A stretch of DNA of 64,000 bases from Streptomyces sp. MspMP-M5. GTDB lineage: Bacteria; Actinomycetota; Actinomycetes; Streptomycetales; Streptomycetaceae. The notes beneath the pieces were generated by a model that saw only the letters and a list, made by a program, of their open reading frames with translations, made no database searches and was not told where the DNA came from. Below, piece after piece: positions 8,002 through 17,117 of this stretch. The translations under genes and the position numbers were made by a program. The stretch's first letter is position 1, and each line of letters opens with the position of its first letter. Location: positions 124,001 through 188,000 of the forward strand of contig NZ_KB891885.1 in NCBI RefSeq assembly GCF_000373585.1, read 5' to 3'.

Positions 8002-9537
8002 TCAGCAGTACCCGCTCCCCCCGGGCCCGCCCACCCGCGCGTAGAGCGTGATCTGCGCCCCGCGCACCTCCGTGCTGCGGCACACCACGAACGCCGAACG
8101 CAGCGTGGCCCGTTTGGCCAGCTCCTGGTCGTTGGCGTCGAGCGGCTGCCCGGCCGGGTCGCCGGCGACCACGATGCGGCGGCTGGCCAGCATCCGGTCG
8201 CGGATCTCGGCGCCGGACACCTCCGTCCCGTAGAGGCTGTGCGACGCCACCGGGCTGCGGTCCAGGGCCAGATCGCGCAGTCCGCGGAAGTCGTGCGGCC
8301 GGGTCGCGCTCCAGATCCGGCGGCGGGACGGCGTGAACAGCAGCCCGTCGCCCGGTTCGGACATCTGCCGGACGGCCTGGGCGACCGCGGTGACGTCGTC
8401 GACCCGGCTGTCCGGACTGCGCAGATGGACGTCCACGGGCAGCAGGGCGGCCGGCACCAGCGCCACCGCGGCCAGCCGCCCCAGCCGCCGGCCGCGGGTC
8501 TGCCCCGCCTCGCCGGCCGGGCGCAGCAGCCGGGCCAGCGCGGCGCCCGCGACCAGCGCGAAACCGGCGACGTAGTAGAGGACGTAACGGTCCACGTAGG
8601 CGGGTTCGACGTTCGACAGGAGCAGCAGCAGGACGGTGGGCAGGAGGAGCAGCGGGACACCGAGGGCGCGCAGGCCGATCGGGCCGCGGGAGCGCACCGG
8701 GACGCGGGCGCAGAGGCCGCCGAGCACCGCGAGCACGGCGAAGGTGAGGAGCTGCAGCGGGTCCGGCCACAGCAGCCAGCTGATCTGGGCCGCCTGGCTG
8801 GTACTGAAGACGGCGACCGGGGCGAGCAGGGCGACGACGGTGCCGGCGGCGTACATCCACGACCGCCGGACGCGGCGGGGCAGCCGGCCCAGGGCGACGG
8901 CGGCGCCGTGCGCGGGCAGCGCCAGCGACGCGAACTCGTGCAGCAGACAGGCCGGCAGCATCAGCGCGGTGTAGCCGAGCCAGAGCGCGCGGCGCGAACC
9001 GGAGGTGCCGGCGCGCGGCGGCGCCTGGGCGCAGGCGAGCACCAGCAGGTACGAGGCCCAGACGACCAGGGCGCAGACCATCGCATAGGAACGGCCCTCC
9101 TGCGCGTACTGCTGGACGACCGGGATCAGCGCGAAGGTCAGCCCCGCGCACAGCCCGGCCCGCCGGCCGACCAGGCGCCGCCCGAGCAGGGCCACCCCGG
9201 CCGCGGCGGCCGTCATGGCCACGACGGACGGCAGCCGCAGGCCGATCACCTCGCCGAGGGTGGCGCCGAGGGTGGCGTCGTAGACGGCGAACCAGCAGTG
9301 CATCAGCGCGTAGTACAGGCCGTGCACGACGTCGACGTGCAGCAGCGTCGCCCACAGGTCGGGGAGGCTGCGGTGCGCCATGTCGTAGGTGACCGCCTCG
9401 TCCCGCCAGACGGCGTCCTGGCGGCGGATTCCCCACGCACCCAGGAACAGCATCAGCCCCGCGGGCACCAGCACCACCGCACTCCGCACGGCCCACGCGG
9501 GCCGGACCCCGGCGAAGGAGAACGGGGAACCGGCCAC
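8002..9537 (-). CDS. Polytopic glycosyltransferase, ArnT/PMT (GT-C) type
   Basis: 511 residues with roughly ten hydrophobic segments. The acidic motif RRQDAVWRDEAVTYD in the first extracellular loop near residues 37-51 and the following HVDVVHGLYYALMHCW match GT-C mannosyl/arabinosyl transferases that use polyprenyl-phosphate sugars. A C-terminal soluble domain follows the last membrane segment. Probable role is transfer of a sugar to a surface lipid or protein. The only usable start in frame is GTG 9537, with a weak ribosome site. The frame stays open about 190 bases further upstream and would add a Gln-rich stretch (QQQPQQQPPQSQQ), but no ATG, GTG or TTG exists there. Confidence 0.8.
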   Translation of the reverse strand: MAGSPFSFAGVRPAWAVRSAVVLVPAGLMLFLGAWGIRRQDAVWRDEAVTYDMAHRSLPDLWATLLHVDVVHGLYYALMHCWFAVYDATLGATLGEVIGLRLPSVVAMTAAAAGVALLGRRLVGRRAGLCAGLTFALIPVVQQYAQEGRSYAMVCALVVWASYLLVLACAQAPPRAGTSGSRRALWLGYTALMLPACLLHEFASLALPAHGAAVALGRLPRRVRRSWMYAAGTVVALLAPVAVFSTSQAAQISWLLWPDPLQLLTFAVLAVLGGLCARVPVRSRGPIGLRALGVPLLLLPTVLLLLLSNVEPAYVDRYVLYYVAGFALVAGAALARLLRPAGEAGQTRGRRLGRLAAVALVPAALLPVDVHLRSPDSRVDDVTAVAQAVRQMSEPGDGLLFTPSRRRIWSATRPHDFRGLRDLALDRSPVASHSLYGTEVSGAEIRDRMLASRRIVVAGDPAGQPLDANDQELAKRATLRSAFVVCRSTEVRGAQITLYARVGGPGGSGYC

Positions 9538-9919
9538 CGCCCCGGCACCGCTGCTCCCCGTCCCTGCTGCAGCCCCGGCACTGGCCCCGGCCGACGACGA
9601 GAACCCACGCGCCGCCGGACGCGACCGCGACGACTGCTGCTGCGTCGACCGCGCCGACTGCTGCGACTGCGGCGGCTGTTGCTGCGGTTGCTGCTGCGGC
9701 GCTTGTGACGCGTCGATGGCGGGCTCCGGTCACATCAGGGGCGGCCGACGAACGACCACCGGGCGGACGAGGGAAGGCCGGGAAGGCCAGGCAGAAAGCG
9801 GCTAGCGGACGAAGGGCGAAGGGCGAAGGACAAAAGGGAACCGGAGGGCGAACGGCCAAAGGAAAACGGCCGGACCGCCGGGGGATGCTGGCCATCCGCC
9901 CGGCCGTCCGGCCGTCATC
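9538..9919. other. Gene-free gap, repeat-rich
   Basis: No supported gene. Bases about 9640-9712 are a CTG/CGG-type triplet-rich tract; one strand would encode Gln-rich and the other Cys-rich sequence. Bases 9770-9880 are purine-rich with repeated GAAGGGCGAA-like segments. Confidence 0.6.
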
Positions 9920-12814
9920 TCAGCCCAGTCGCGTCAGCTTGGCGCCGAAGGAGGGCTTGGCCAGGTCCGACTGGAGCGCCACCGGCACCCTCTGCTGGCT
10001 CGCGCCGTTGCCGACGGCCAGCTCGCCGACGACGGTCCCGGCCTTCGCCTCGTGCGGAACGGCCTTGCCGTCACTGCCGATGCTCAACTCCAGCTTCTGG
10101 CCCGGGACTCCGACCGCGCTCAGGTCCTTGGTGGCGACGACCGGCGTCAGCCCGTCCAGGCCGTCGTCGACATAGCCGACGACCTGCCCTTTCTTCACCG
10201 CCGTGGCCGAGGTCAGCGCGGTGCGCACCGCCTCGATGACCTTCTTGCTGTTGTCCTTGACCATGGTGAGGCTGTTGGAGGCGTTCGGGTCCAGCCCCTT
10301 GAAGTGCTGGTCCATCATCGTGCCCAGTATCAGCCTGTCCTTGCCGTCCACGGTCTTGTAGGCCGCCCAGGACAGCGTGCCACCGGCCGCCGTGCTGGAA
10401 CCGGTCTTGATGCCCTTGATGCTCAGCCCGGCCAGCAGCAGGTTGTCGTTGTTGTTGTTGATCCGCTCCGGCAGACCCGGGATGGCGGCGTTGGGCATGG
10501 CCACGATCGGCCGGAAGGCGTCGAACTTCATGACGGCCTCGGCCAGCTTGATCTGGTCGACGGCGGTGCTGACCGTCTTGGCGTCCAGGCCACTGGGGTC
10601 CGTGTAGGTCGTGTTGGTCATCCCCAGGTCCTTGGCGGCCGCGTTCATCTTCTTGACGAACGCCGCCTCGTTGTCGGACTGGGTGTCCCAACGGGCCAGC
10701 AGCCGGGCGATGTTGTTGCCGGACGGGATCATCAGCATCTTGAGCATGTCCTGCTCGCTGAACTTCTGCCCCGCCTTGAGCCCCGCGATCCGCGACTCGC
10801 TCTCGGAGTTGCCCTCGGCCACCGCCTTGGCGTCGACGTCGATCTGCGGACCCTTCTCGTCCTTCTTGAGCGGGTGGCCCTTGAGGATGACGTAGGCCGT
10901 CATGATCTTGGCGACACTGGCGGTCGGCACCGGCTTCTGGTCACCGAACGTCCCCACCTCGCCGGAGCCCACGACCTTGACCGCCGCCTGCCCCTGCGCG
11001 GGCCACGGGATGGAGAGCTTGTCGCCCGCGAAGGTGAACGAGGTCTTGGCGTCGCCGAGGACGAGCGTCGGGTCGGGCAACGGCCGCACCGCCTGGACGA
11101 CCGCGAAGATGATCACCAGCAGCACCGCCAGCGGGGTCCAGATCTTGAACCGCCGGACGACGGAGCGCAGCTTGGTCTCGGGCGGCGGCGGGGTGTTGGT
11201 GAGTTTCGCCAGCAGGTCGAGCGGCGGCAGCGGCTCCTGACGGGTCCGCTCGGACTCGGCCTCGGCCGCGGACGCGCCGGCCTCGGCGGGGGCACCCGTG
11301 GCGGAGGCACCCGTGGCGGAGGCCGGGGCGGCACCGGCGTCGGGCTTGCGGTCCGGCTTCGGCGGCGCGGCGGGCGGCATCGCACCGGGCGCCTTGCCGA
11401 CAGCCTTGTCGGCCGCCTTCTCGGGTGCCTTCTCGCCCGCCTTTGCCGGAGCCTTGTCAGCGGCGGCCTTCTCGGGTGCCTTGTCGGACGCCTGCTCCGA
11501 CGCCTTCGCCGCGGCACCGGCCGACGCCGCGCCCTTGGCGGCACCGGCTGCGGACTCGCCGTCCTTCGCCTGGCCCTTCTCCCGGTCCTTCTCCGCCTCG
11601 TCGGTGCTGCCGGGCTTACGGAGCGGGGTCCGGGGCGCGGTCTTGCCGATCGACCGCTCCGCCGAGCCGTCGTCCGACGACTTCAGCGCCACGAACTGGC
11701 TGGTCCGCTCGGCATCCCGCTCATCGGCCTCGGCGACAGCGCCCTTCTCCTCGGCGTCGCCCCCCTCGGCCTTGGCGCCCTTACCGGCCTTGTCGCCCTT
11801 ACCGGCCTTGTCGCTCTTGCCGGCCTTACCGTCGGAGTCCTTCGCGTCGGAGTCCTTCGCGTCGGCGTCCTTCGTCCCAGCGCCCTTGGCTTCGGCGCCC
11901 TTGGCTTCGGCGTCCTTGCCGAGCTTGAAGACCGCGGTCGGCTGGTCGACGGGACCCTCAGCGGCGCCCTTCCCGGACGCCCCCGACTTCCCTGCCTTCG
12001 CTACAGCAAACACCCGCGTCGCATCATCGGCAGGCGCCTCCTCGGCACTCCCGCCCTTGTCCTGCTCCGCGTCGGCTTTCTTCGGCTCACCGGCCTTCTT
12101 CGGCTCACTGGGCATCTTCGACTCGGGATCAGCCTTCTTCGGCTCGACCATCTTGAAGACGGCGGTCGCCTGGTCGACGGCCTTGGCCTCAGCAGGCTCC
12201 CCGGCAGACTCGGCCTTCCCGGCGGGCTTGGCGCCCCCCGCAGGCTTGGCGCTCTCCGCGGCCTCACCCTTCGCCGGCTCGCCCTTCGCATCCGCAGGCG
12301 CGTCGCCCCGAGAACGGCCCGCACCACCCTTGGCTTCCGCCTGGGCCTCGGCGCCATCCTTGGCAGCCTCCTGAGCCCCGTCAGACGCCTTCACAACCTT
12401 CTCCGCGGCCCCAGCCTCAGCCTCGGCACCGGCCTCGGTCTCAGCCTCCGAACCGCCCTTCGCGGAGCCCTCGCCGGAATCCGCGGCACCCTTGCCGGAT
12501 TCCGCGGCATCCCCGGCGGAATCCTTCGCGGCGCCCTTCCCGGCACCCTTCGAGGAGCCCCCCGCAGCCGCCACCTCGGCCCCGCCCTCAGAGCCCTTCG
12601 CAGAACCGTCGCCAGTCCCGCCCTCGGTCTCCTCCTCGGCGCCCTTGCCGCCGCCGTTCTCCCCGGCCTTCCCGGTCTCCCCCGCGCCGTCCCGTTCTCC
12701 CCGCTCCTCGCGGAGGACCGCCAGCCGCGGGTCCCGTTCGGTGCGCGCCGTCTCCCCCGACGACTGCTCCTTGCCCGACTTCTTGTCCGACTTGTCGGGG
12801 GACTCGCCCGCCAC
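9920..12814 (-). CDS. D-alanyl-D-alanine carboxypeptidase with long low-complexity N-terminus
   Basis: 964 residues from GTG 12814, chosen because AAGGAG lies six bases upstream. Residues about 1-580 are low complexity, rich in Ala, Lys, Glu, Gly and Asp, with recurring short motifs DQATAVFKM, DDATRVFAV and DQPTAVFKL. One transmembrane segment follows (WTPLAVLLVIIFAVVQAV, near 580-600), then an extracellular penicillin-binding S11 domain: ASVAKIMTAY with catalytic Ser and Lys, SGNN, and GIKTGSS. The enzyme would trim the terminal D-Ala of peptidoglycan pentapeptides outside the membrane while the long acidic/basic region stays in the cytoplasm. S11 enzymes are normally about 400-450 residues, so the N-terminal half is extra. 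The last about 100 residues form the usual beta-rich tail. Confidence 0.9.
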   Translation of the reverse strand: MAGESPDKSDKKSGKEQSSGETARTERDPRLAVLREERGERDGAGETGKAGENGGGKGAEEETEGGTGDGSAKGSEGGAEVAAAGGSSKGAGKGAAKDSAGDAAESGKGAADSGEGSAKGGSEAETEAGAEAEAGAAEKVVKASDGAQEAAKDGAEAQAEAKGGAGRSRGDAPADAKGEPAKGEAAESAKPAGGAKPAGKAESAGEPAEAKAVDQATAVFKMVEPKKADPESKMPSEPKKAGEPKKADAEQDKGGSAEEAPADDATRVFAVAKAGKSGASGKGAAEGPVDQPTAVFKLGKDAEAKGAEAKGAGTKDADAKDSDAKDSDGKAGKSDKAGKGDKAGKGAKAEGGDAEEKGAVAEADERDAERTSQFVALKSSDDGSAERSIGKTAPRTPLRKPGSTDEAEKDREKGQAKDGESAAGAAKGAASAGAAAKASEQASDKAPEKAAADKAPAKAGEKAPEKAADKAVGKAPGAMPPAAPPKPDRKPDAGAAPASATGASATGAPAEAGASAAEAESERTRQEPLPPLDLLAKLTNTPPPPETKLRSVVRRFKIWTPLAVLLVIIFAVVQAVRPLPDPTLVLGDAKTSFTFAGDKLSIPWPAQGQAAVKVVGSGEVGTFGDQKPVPTASVAKIMTAYVILKGHPLKKDEKGPQIDVDAKAVAEGNSESESRIAGLKAGQKFSEQDMLKMLMIPSGNNIARLLARWDTQSDNEAAFVKKMNAAAKDLGMTNTTYTDPSGLDAKTVSTAVDQIKLAEAVMKFDAFRPIVAMPNAAIPGLPERINNNNDNLLLAGLSIKGIKTGSSTAAGGTLSWAAYKTVDGKDRLILGTMMDQHFKGLDPNASNSLTMVKDNSKKVIEAVRTALTSATAVKKGQVVGYVDDGLDGLTPVVATKDLSAVGVPGQKLELSIGSDGKAVPHEAKAGTVVGELAVGNGASQQRVPVALQSDLAKPSFGAKLTRLG

Positions 12815-13029
12815 CGATGTCTCCTTCACTACGTCGCACTGCCCTGCCTGGTGACACTGGTACCGAACCGAACGGAACCAGTGTTCCCAAGTCTCCTGTG
12901 TCCGAGCTGCCGCCTCGCACCGCCACGCGAACCGGTATCGGCCGCGCCCCTCGGAAGGTGTCGCCGACCTGCTAGACGAGAACGACATACCTACCGGTTC
13001 CCTATCGAACCCCCCACGCACCCTCGACA

Positions 13030-13063
13030 GATGAATGTGAGAGGGGTCACCCTGTCATTCATC
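13030..13063. promoter_or_regulatory. Dyad-symmetric candidate operator upstream of the GPP34 gene
   Basis: A perfect 8-bp inverted repeat GATGAATG / CATTCATC surrounds an inner GGGTCACCC dyad, 18 bases before the start codon region of the next gene. The nested symmetry suits a repressor site or a short mRNA hairpin. Confidence 0.45.
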
Positions 13064-13080
13064 CACGCGGGGAGGCTTGG

Positions 13081-13848
13081 ATGGGCAGGAGCCGCAGAAC
13101 AATTCCGGAGGAGCTTCTGCTGCTGGCTTTGGACCCGGCCACGGGCACCACAGCACAGCCGCAGTCGCTCGACCTCGGCCTGGCCGGGGCCCAGCTAGTG
13201 GAGCTGGCCCTGGCAGGACGGATAGCCCCAGATGGGGATCGTATCGCCGTGGTGATGGCACGGCCGACAGGAGATCCGACTCTGGACTCCGCGCTCGAAC
13301 TGCTGCGCCGTCGCGGCAGTCCGGTGCGCGCGGTCCACTGGATCGGCGGGCCCCGGCTGGGGCTGCGCCAGACGTACCTCACCCATCTCGAACGGTGCGG
13401 CATGGTGCATGCCGTGGCGGGCCAGATGTGCGGGGTGCTGCCGACGACGCGCTACCAGGCGACGGAGACGGCCATCAGCCGGGAGATCAGGGCCCGGCTC
13501 GACAACGCGATCCGCACCGGCGTCCCACCGGACCCGCGGACCGCGGCGCTCGCCGCGCTGGCCCACGCGGTCGGTCTCGGCAAGCACCTCTACCCAGGGA
13601 ACGAGGGGCGGTCATCGCGCTCCCGTCTGAGGGATCTGATCCGGCACGACCCGATGGGCGGGCTGGTCGCCCACGCGGTCATGGACGTGCAGAACGGCGT
13701 CGCCGCGCAGCCGCGCCGGAACTCGGCACCGGGCGGCGGCCCGGCGCCCCGGAAGACGGCGGGCCGTTCGACGTCCGACGCGGCCGGCGTGCCCGGCCAG
13801 TCACGGCGACACGGACACGGCAGCATGGCGCGGGTCGGCGCCCGCTGA
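13081..13848 (+). CDS. GPP34 family phosphoprotein (GOLPH3-like)
   Basis: 255 residues, ATG preceded by GGGGAGG. The N-terminus IPEELLLLALDPATG and the following AGAQLVELALAGRI match the GPP34/Golgi phosphoprotein 3 fold, which binds phosphoinositides in eukaryotes. Streptomyces encode several copies of unknown role, probably peripheral membrane proteins. The C-terminal 40 residues are Arg/Gly/Pro-rich and likely disordered. It is a single-gene unit followed by a strong hairpin. Confidence 0.85.
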   Translation: MGRSRRTIPEELLLLALDPATGTTAQPQSLDLGLAGAQLVELALAGRIAPDGDRIAVVMARPTGDPTLDSALELLRRRGSPVRAVHWIGGPRLGLRQTYLTHLERCGMVHAVAGQMCGVLPTTRYQATETAISREIRARLDNAIRTGVPPDPRTAALAALAHAVGLGKHLYPGNEGRSSRSRLRDLIRHDPMGGLVAHAVMDVQNGVAAQPRRNSAPGGGPAPRKTAGRSTSDAAGVPGQSRRHGHGSMARVGAR

Positions 13849-13986
13849 GGCCGCCGGCGCCGCGGGACACGCCGGGCACCACCGCGCACCACCGCACCAC
13901 CAGGGCCGCGCCCGCACACCCGGGCGCGCCCGTCAGCGCCACCGCAGCACCCCTTCCCGGACCCGTTCGGGAGCCGCAGTGAGAAG

Positions 13987-14039
13987 CACGGGGTGGCGGG
14001 CCGGGCCGTTCGGACGACGGCCCGGTCTGCCACCCCGTG
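13987..14039 (+). terminator. Strong GC-rich hairpin
   Basis: Two 23-base arms (13987-14009 and 14017-14039), two mismatches, 7-base loop. It lies between the GPP34 gene and the XRE gene. There is no U-tract, as is usual in Streptomyces. Confidence 0.7.
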
Positions 14040-14146
14040 CACATGTGCGCTCGCCTACTGTGTTCATTTGACTGCGCGCCGTCCACGGGAAGTGGCAGTC
14101 TGCTCAACAGGAAATGAAGCAGTACGGAGCCGGAGGTGCACGTACC

Positions 14147-15013
14147 GTGGCGTCCAACGTCAACCCGACCGTCAGGCGACGCCGATTGGGCCAGGAGCTG
14201 CGCAGGCTCCGGGAGGACAAGGGCCTGACGGCGGAGCAGGTGGCCGAGCGGCTGCTGGTCTCCCAGTCGAAGATCAGCCGACTGGAGAACGGCCGCCGCA
14301 GCATCAGCCAGCGCGACGTCCGCGACCTGTGCGGGGTCTACGAGGTCGAGGACCGGCGGATAGTGGATTCGCTGATGCAGATGGCCAAGGATTCGCGCCA
14401 GCAAGGCTGGTGGCACGCCTTCGGCGACATTCCGTACAGCGTCTACATCGGTCTGGAGACCGAGGCGGCGTCGCTGCGGACGTACGAGTCCCTGCTGGTG
14501 CCCGGTCTGCTGCAGACGCCCGGCTACGCCGAGGCGGTCATTCCCGGCACGGTCCCGGAGCTGGCTCCGGAAGATCTGGAGAAACGCATCCAGGTGCGCA
14601 TGCGGCGCCAGGAGCGGGTGCGGGACACCGAGCGGCCGCTGCGGCTGTGGGTCGTACTGGACGAGAGCGCCCTGCGGCGGGTGGTCGGCAGCCACCTGAT
14701 CATGCGCGAGCAGCTGGAGCACCTCGTCGAGGTGAGCAAGCTGCCGCATGTGACGGTGCAGGTGCTGCCCTATGGCGCCGGTGCGCACGCCGGGATGTCG
14801 GGGACGTTCTCGATCCTGGAATTCGACGACGCCGCGGATTCCAGCGTGGTCTACATCGAGGGTGTCACCAGCGACCTCTATCTGGAGAAGACCAACGATG
14901 TGCACAAATACACCATCATGTACGAGCATCTGCGGGCGCAGGCGCTGAGCGCGGACGCGAGCCGCGAGTTCATCGCGGAGGCCGCCAAGCGACATGCGGA
15001 TGCGACGAGTTGA
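14147..15013 (+). CDS. XRE-family regulator with DUF5753 (Scr1-like) domain
   Basis: About 288 residues from GTG 14147, ten bases after GGAGG; an upstream ATG at 14114 adds 11 atypical residues. Helix-turn-helix at residues 10-65 (LGQELRRLREDKG, then AEQVAERLLVSQSKISRLENGRR). The C-terminal DUF5753 domain starts near 95 with YIGLETEAASLRTYESLLVPGLLQTPGYAEA and ends with YLEKTNDVHKY. This architecture defines the large Streptomyces family (WhiJ/Scr1-like) that pairs with a small DUF397 protein; the pair controls development or antibiotic genes where studied. The DUF397 gene is 220 bases downstream on the same strand. Confidence 0.93.
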   Translation: MASNVNPTVRRRRLGQELRRLREDKGLTAEQVAERLLVSQSKISRLENGRRSISQRDVRDLCGVYEVEDRRIVDSLMQMAKDSRQQGWWHAFGDIPYSVYIGLETEAASLRTYESLLVPGLLQTPGYAEAVIPGTVPELAPEDLEKRIQVRMRRQERVRDTERPLRLWVVLDESALRRVVGSHLIMREQLEHLVEVSKLPHVTVQVLPYGAGAHAGMSGTFSILEFDDAADSSVVYIEGVTSDLYLEKTNDVHKYTIMYEHLRAQALSADASREFIAEAAKRHADATS

Positions 15014-15233
15014 GGTCGCATTGAGGTCGATGAGGCGGGAGCGGCGGCCCCAGGAGTGCGGAATGTTGAATTCCGATCAACGGGGCCGCACGGTACACCT
15101 GAGCCAGCTGGCCTGAAAAGGGATCACGGAATACGCCATTCGGACGGGTGAACGGCCCTCTGCGGCCGGTGATGTTGGCGCGTAGCGTCGTTCTCACCGA
15201 ATCCGCGGTAACTCAGAGTAAGATGGAGTGAAC

Positions 15234-15443
15234 ATGGCCGTTCAGCCCAATTCCGCGTTCTCCTGGACCAAGTCCTCGTACTCCGGCGGCAACGGCGCCT
15301 GTGTGGAGATCGCCACGCCGTCCACTGCGGCCATCGCGGTGCGTGACTCCAAGGTCCCCGACGGTGTGCGCCTCACCTTCGACAACGCCTCCTGGAACAG
15401 CTTCGTTTCGGACGTCGCCACCGGCGCGTTCGACCTGTCCTGA
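15234..15443 (+). CDS. DUF397 small protein
   Basis: 69 residues from ATG 15234, with GGAG five bases upstream. Typical DUF397 features are present: FSWTKSSYSGGNGACVEIA, AVRDSKVPDG and a conserved W in ASWNSFV. These proteins act with the adjacent XRE-DUF5753 regulator; several pairs behave as toxin-antitoxin-like or WhiJ-type switches. A promoter of its own is possible in the 220-base gap before it. Confidence 0.93.
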   Translation: MAVQPNSAFSWTKSSYSGGNGACVEIATPSTAAIAVRDSKVPDGVRLTFDNASWNSFVSDVATGAFDLS

Positions 15444-15488
15444 ACCGCGTCGTCACCGACCACGGTCTGTGTGACACCCACGCGGAAA

Positions 15489-15531
15489 CGAGCCCTCTCG
15501 ACTGGATCGCCGTCCCGGCCGAGGGGGCTCG
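15489..15531 (+). terminator. Hairpin after DUF397 gene
   Basis: 12-base arms (15489-15500 and 15520-15531, one mismatch) around a 19-base loop, 46 bases after the DUF397 stop. Confidence 0.55.
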
Positions 15532-15683
15532 GCCATGTCCGCGTCCGCTCGGCGCGATGCGGCGGGGGGCCCGGCGAGGGTTCAGCATGCGGGCAGCTCT
15601 GCCCGGGTGGCCGGAAAGTGTCTAAGCTTCCTGCCGTCTACAGCTAACGGTGGTTAACGCCGTCACGAGCGACTGGAGCTGCC

Positions 15684-16907
15684 ATGCCGAATCCGGCCCC
15701 GCCCCTTGCCTCCGCCCCGGTGCCCGCGCTCGCCGCGCGGGCGGCCCGGACCGGCAGCTCGCCCGTACGCGACATCCTGGCGCTGACCGCCCGGCCCGAG
15801 GTGATCTCGTTCGCCGGCGGGCTGCCGGCGCCCGAACTCTTCGACGCCGAGGGGATATCCGCGGCGTTCCGGGAGGTGCTGGCGCAGGCGCCGCGGCGGG
15901 TCCTGCAGTACTCGACCAGCGAGGGCGATCCGGCGCTGCGGGCGGCCGTCGCGGCGCGCACCACGGCGCGCGGGCTGCCCACCGACGCCGACGACCTGCT
16001 GGTCACCACCGGTTCCCAGCAGGGGCTGACGCTGCTGGCCACGGCCCTGCTGGAGCCGGGCGACGTGGTGCTGGTGGAGGACCCCTGCTATCTGGCGGCG
16101 CTGCAGATCTTCACCCTCGCGGGCGCGCGGGTGGTGGCGGTGCCGACCGACGACGAGGGGCTGGACCCGGCGGCGCTGGACGAGATCGCGGCCCGTGAGA
16201 ACCCCAAACTCCTCTATGTCATACCGACGTTCCAGAACCCCACCGGGCGCACGCTGAACGCCGAGCGGCGGGCCGCGGTCGCCGAGGTCGCCGCGCGGCG
16301 CGGGCTGTGGATCGCCGAGGACGACCCGTACGGCGAGCTGCGCTTCGAGGGCGAGCCGCAGCGCTGGGTCGCGTCCTTCCCCGGCGCCGAGGACCGCACG
16401 GTGCTGCTCGGATCGTTCTCCAAGGTGATGGCGCCGGGGCTGCGGCTGGGCACACTGCGGGCGCCGGCCGGGCTGCGGCGGGCCTGCGTCATCGCCAAGC
16501 AGGCCGCCGATCTGCACACCTCGACCGTCGACCAGGCCGCCGCGGCGCGGTACTTGGCGGCATCCGACCTGGACGCGCATCTGGCACGGGTCCGGGACGC
16601 CTACCGGGAGCGGCGGGACGCCCTGTTGGCCGGGCTGCCCGCGGCGCTCCCCGAGGGCTCGCGGTGGAACCGCCCGGCGGGCGGGATGTTCGTGTGGGCG
16701 ACGCTGCCGGCCGGGTACGACGCGACCGCGCTGCTGCCGGAGGTGGTGCGGCACGACGTGGCGTACGTCCCGGGGGCTCCGTTCTTCGCCGGGGAGCCGG
16801 ACCCGGCGGCGGTCCGGCTGTCGTTCGTGACCCATGGGCCGGCGGAGATCGGCGAGGGGCTGCGACGGCTGCGCACGGGGCTGGCGGCGGCCCGCCGGGC
16901 GGCGTAG
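15684..16907 (+). CDS. PLP-dependent aminotransferase, class I (2-aminoadipate/MocR-domain type)
   Basis: 407 residues. Fold-type I aminotransferase: substrate-side ISFAGGLPAPELF near residue 50, YSTSEGDPALR, YVIPTFQNPTGRTL, EDDPYGELRFEG, and the PLP lysine in LGSFSKVMAPGLRLG near residue 250. Resembles LysN-type 2-aminoadipate transaminases and the catalytic half of MocR regulators, but lacks the GntR DNA-binding domain, so it is an enzyme. Broad specificity for aliphatic or aromatic amino acids is usual. Single gene; no pathway neighbours to narrow the substrate. Confidence 0.9.
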   Translation: MPNPAPPLASAPVPALAARAARTGSSPVRDILALTARPEVISFAGGLPAPELFDAEGISAAFREVLAQAPRRVLQYSTSEGDPALRAAVAARTTARGLPTDADDLLVTTGSQQGLTLLATALLEPGDVVLVEDPCYLAALQIFTLAGARVVAVPTDDEGLDPAALDEIAARENPKLLYVIPTFQNPTGRTLNAERRAAVAEVAARRGLWIAEDDPYGELRFEGEPQRWVASFPGAEDRTVLLGSFSKVMAPGLRLGTLRAPAGLRRACVIAKQAADLHTSTVDQAAAARYLAASDLDAHLARVRDAYRERRDALLAGLPAALPEGSRWNRPAGGMFVWATLPAGYDATALLPEVVRHDVAYVPGAPFFAGEPDPAAVRLSFVTHGPAEIGEGLRRLRTGLAAARRAA

Positions 16908-17117
16908 GCGCCCAGGGCGCTTCTGCCCGGCGGCTCCCGCGGCGGTTTCCACGGGCCCGTCGGCGGCGGAAAATCCGCTTCCCGCGGGCCCGGTCCTGCC
17001 GGACACTGAAGGGTCCACGGCATATGACCCGAGGGAGCCGCCCCCGGGCGCGACGGCTGGCGCCCGCGGTGGTCCGCCCCGAGGGCAGATGGACCAGGGC
17101 CCTCTTCAGGAGGCCGG

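Noticed and set aside
9389..9805. Plus-strand Cys-rich frame (CDCGGCCCGCCCGAC) resembling a small metallothionein
   Set aside because: Antisense to the glycosyltransferase N-terminus and a triplet-repeat tract; no ribosome site and no conserved spacing of cysteines beyond the repeat.
10052..13198. Plus-strand frame of more than 1000 codons opposite the carboxypeptidase
   Set aside because: Leu/Arg/Gly shadow; the minus strand holds the SxxK, SGNN and KTG motifs.
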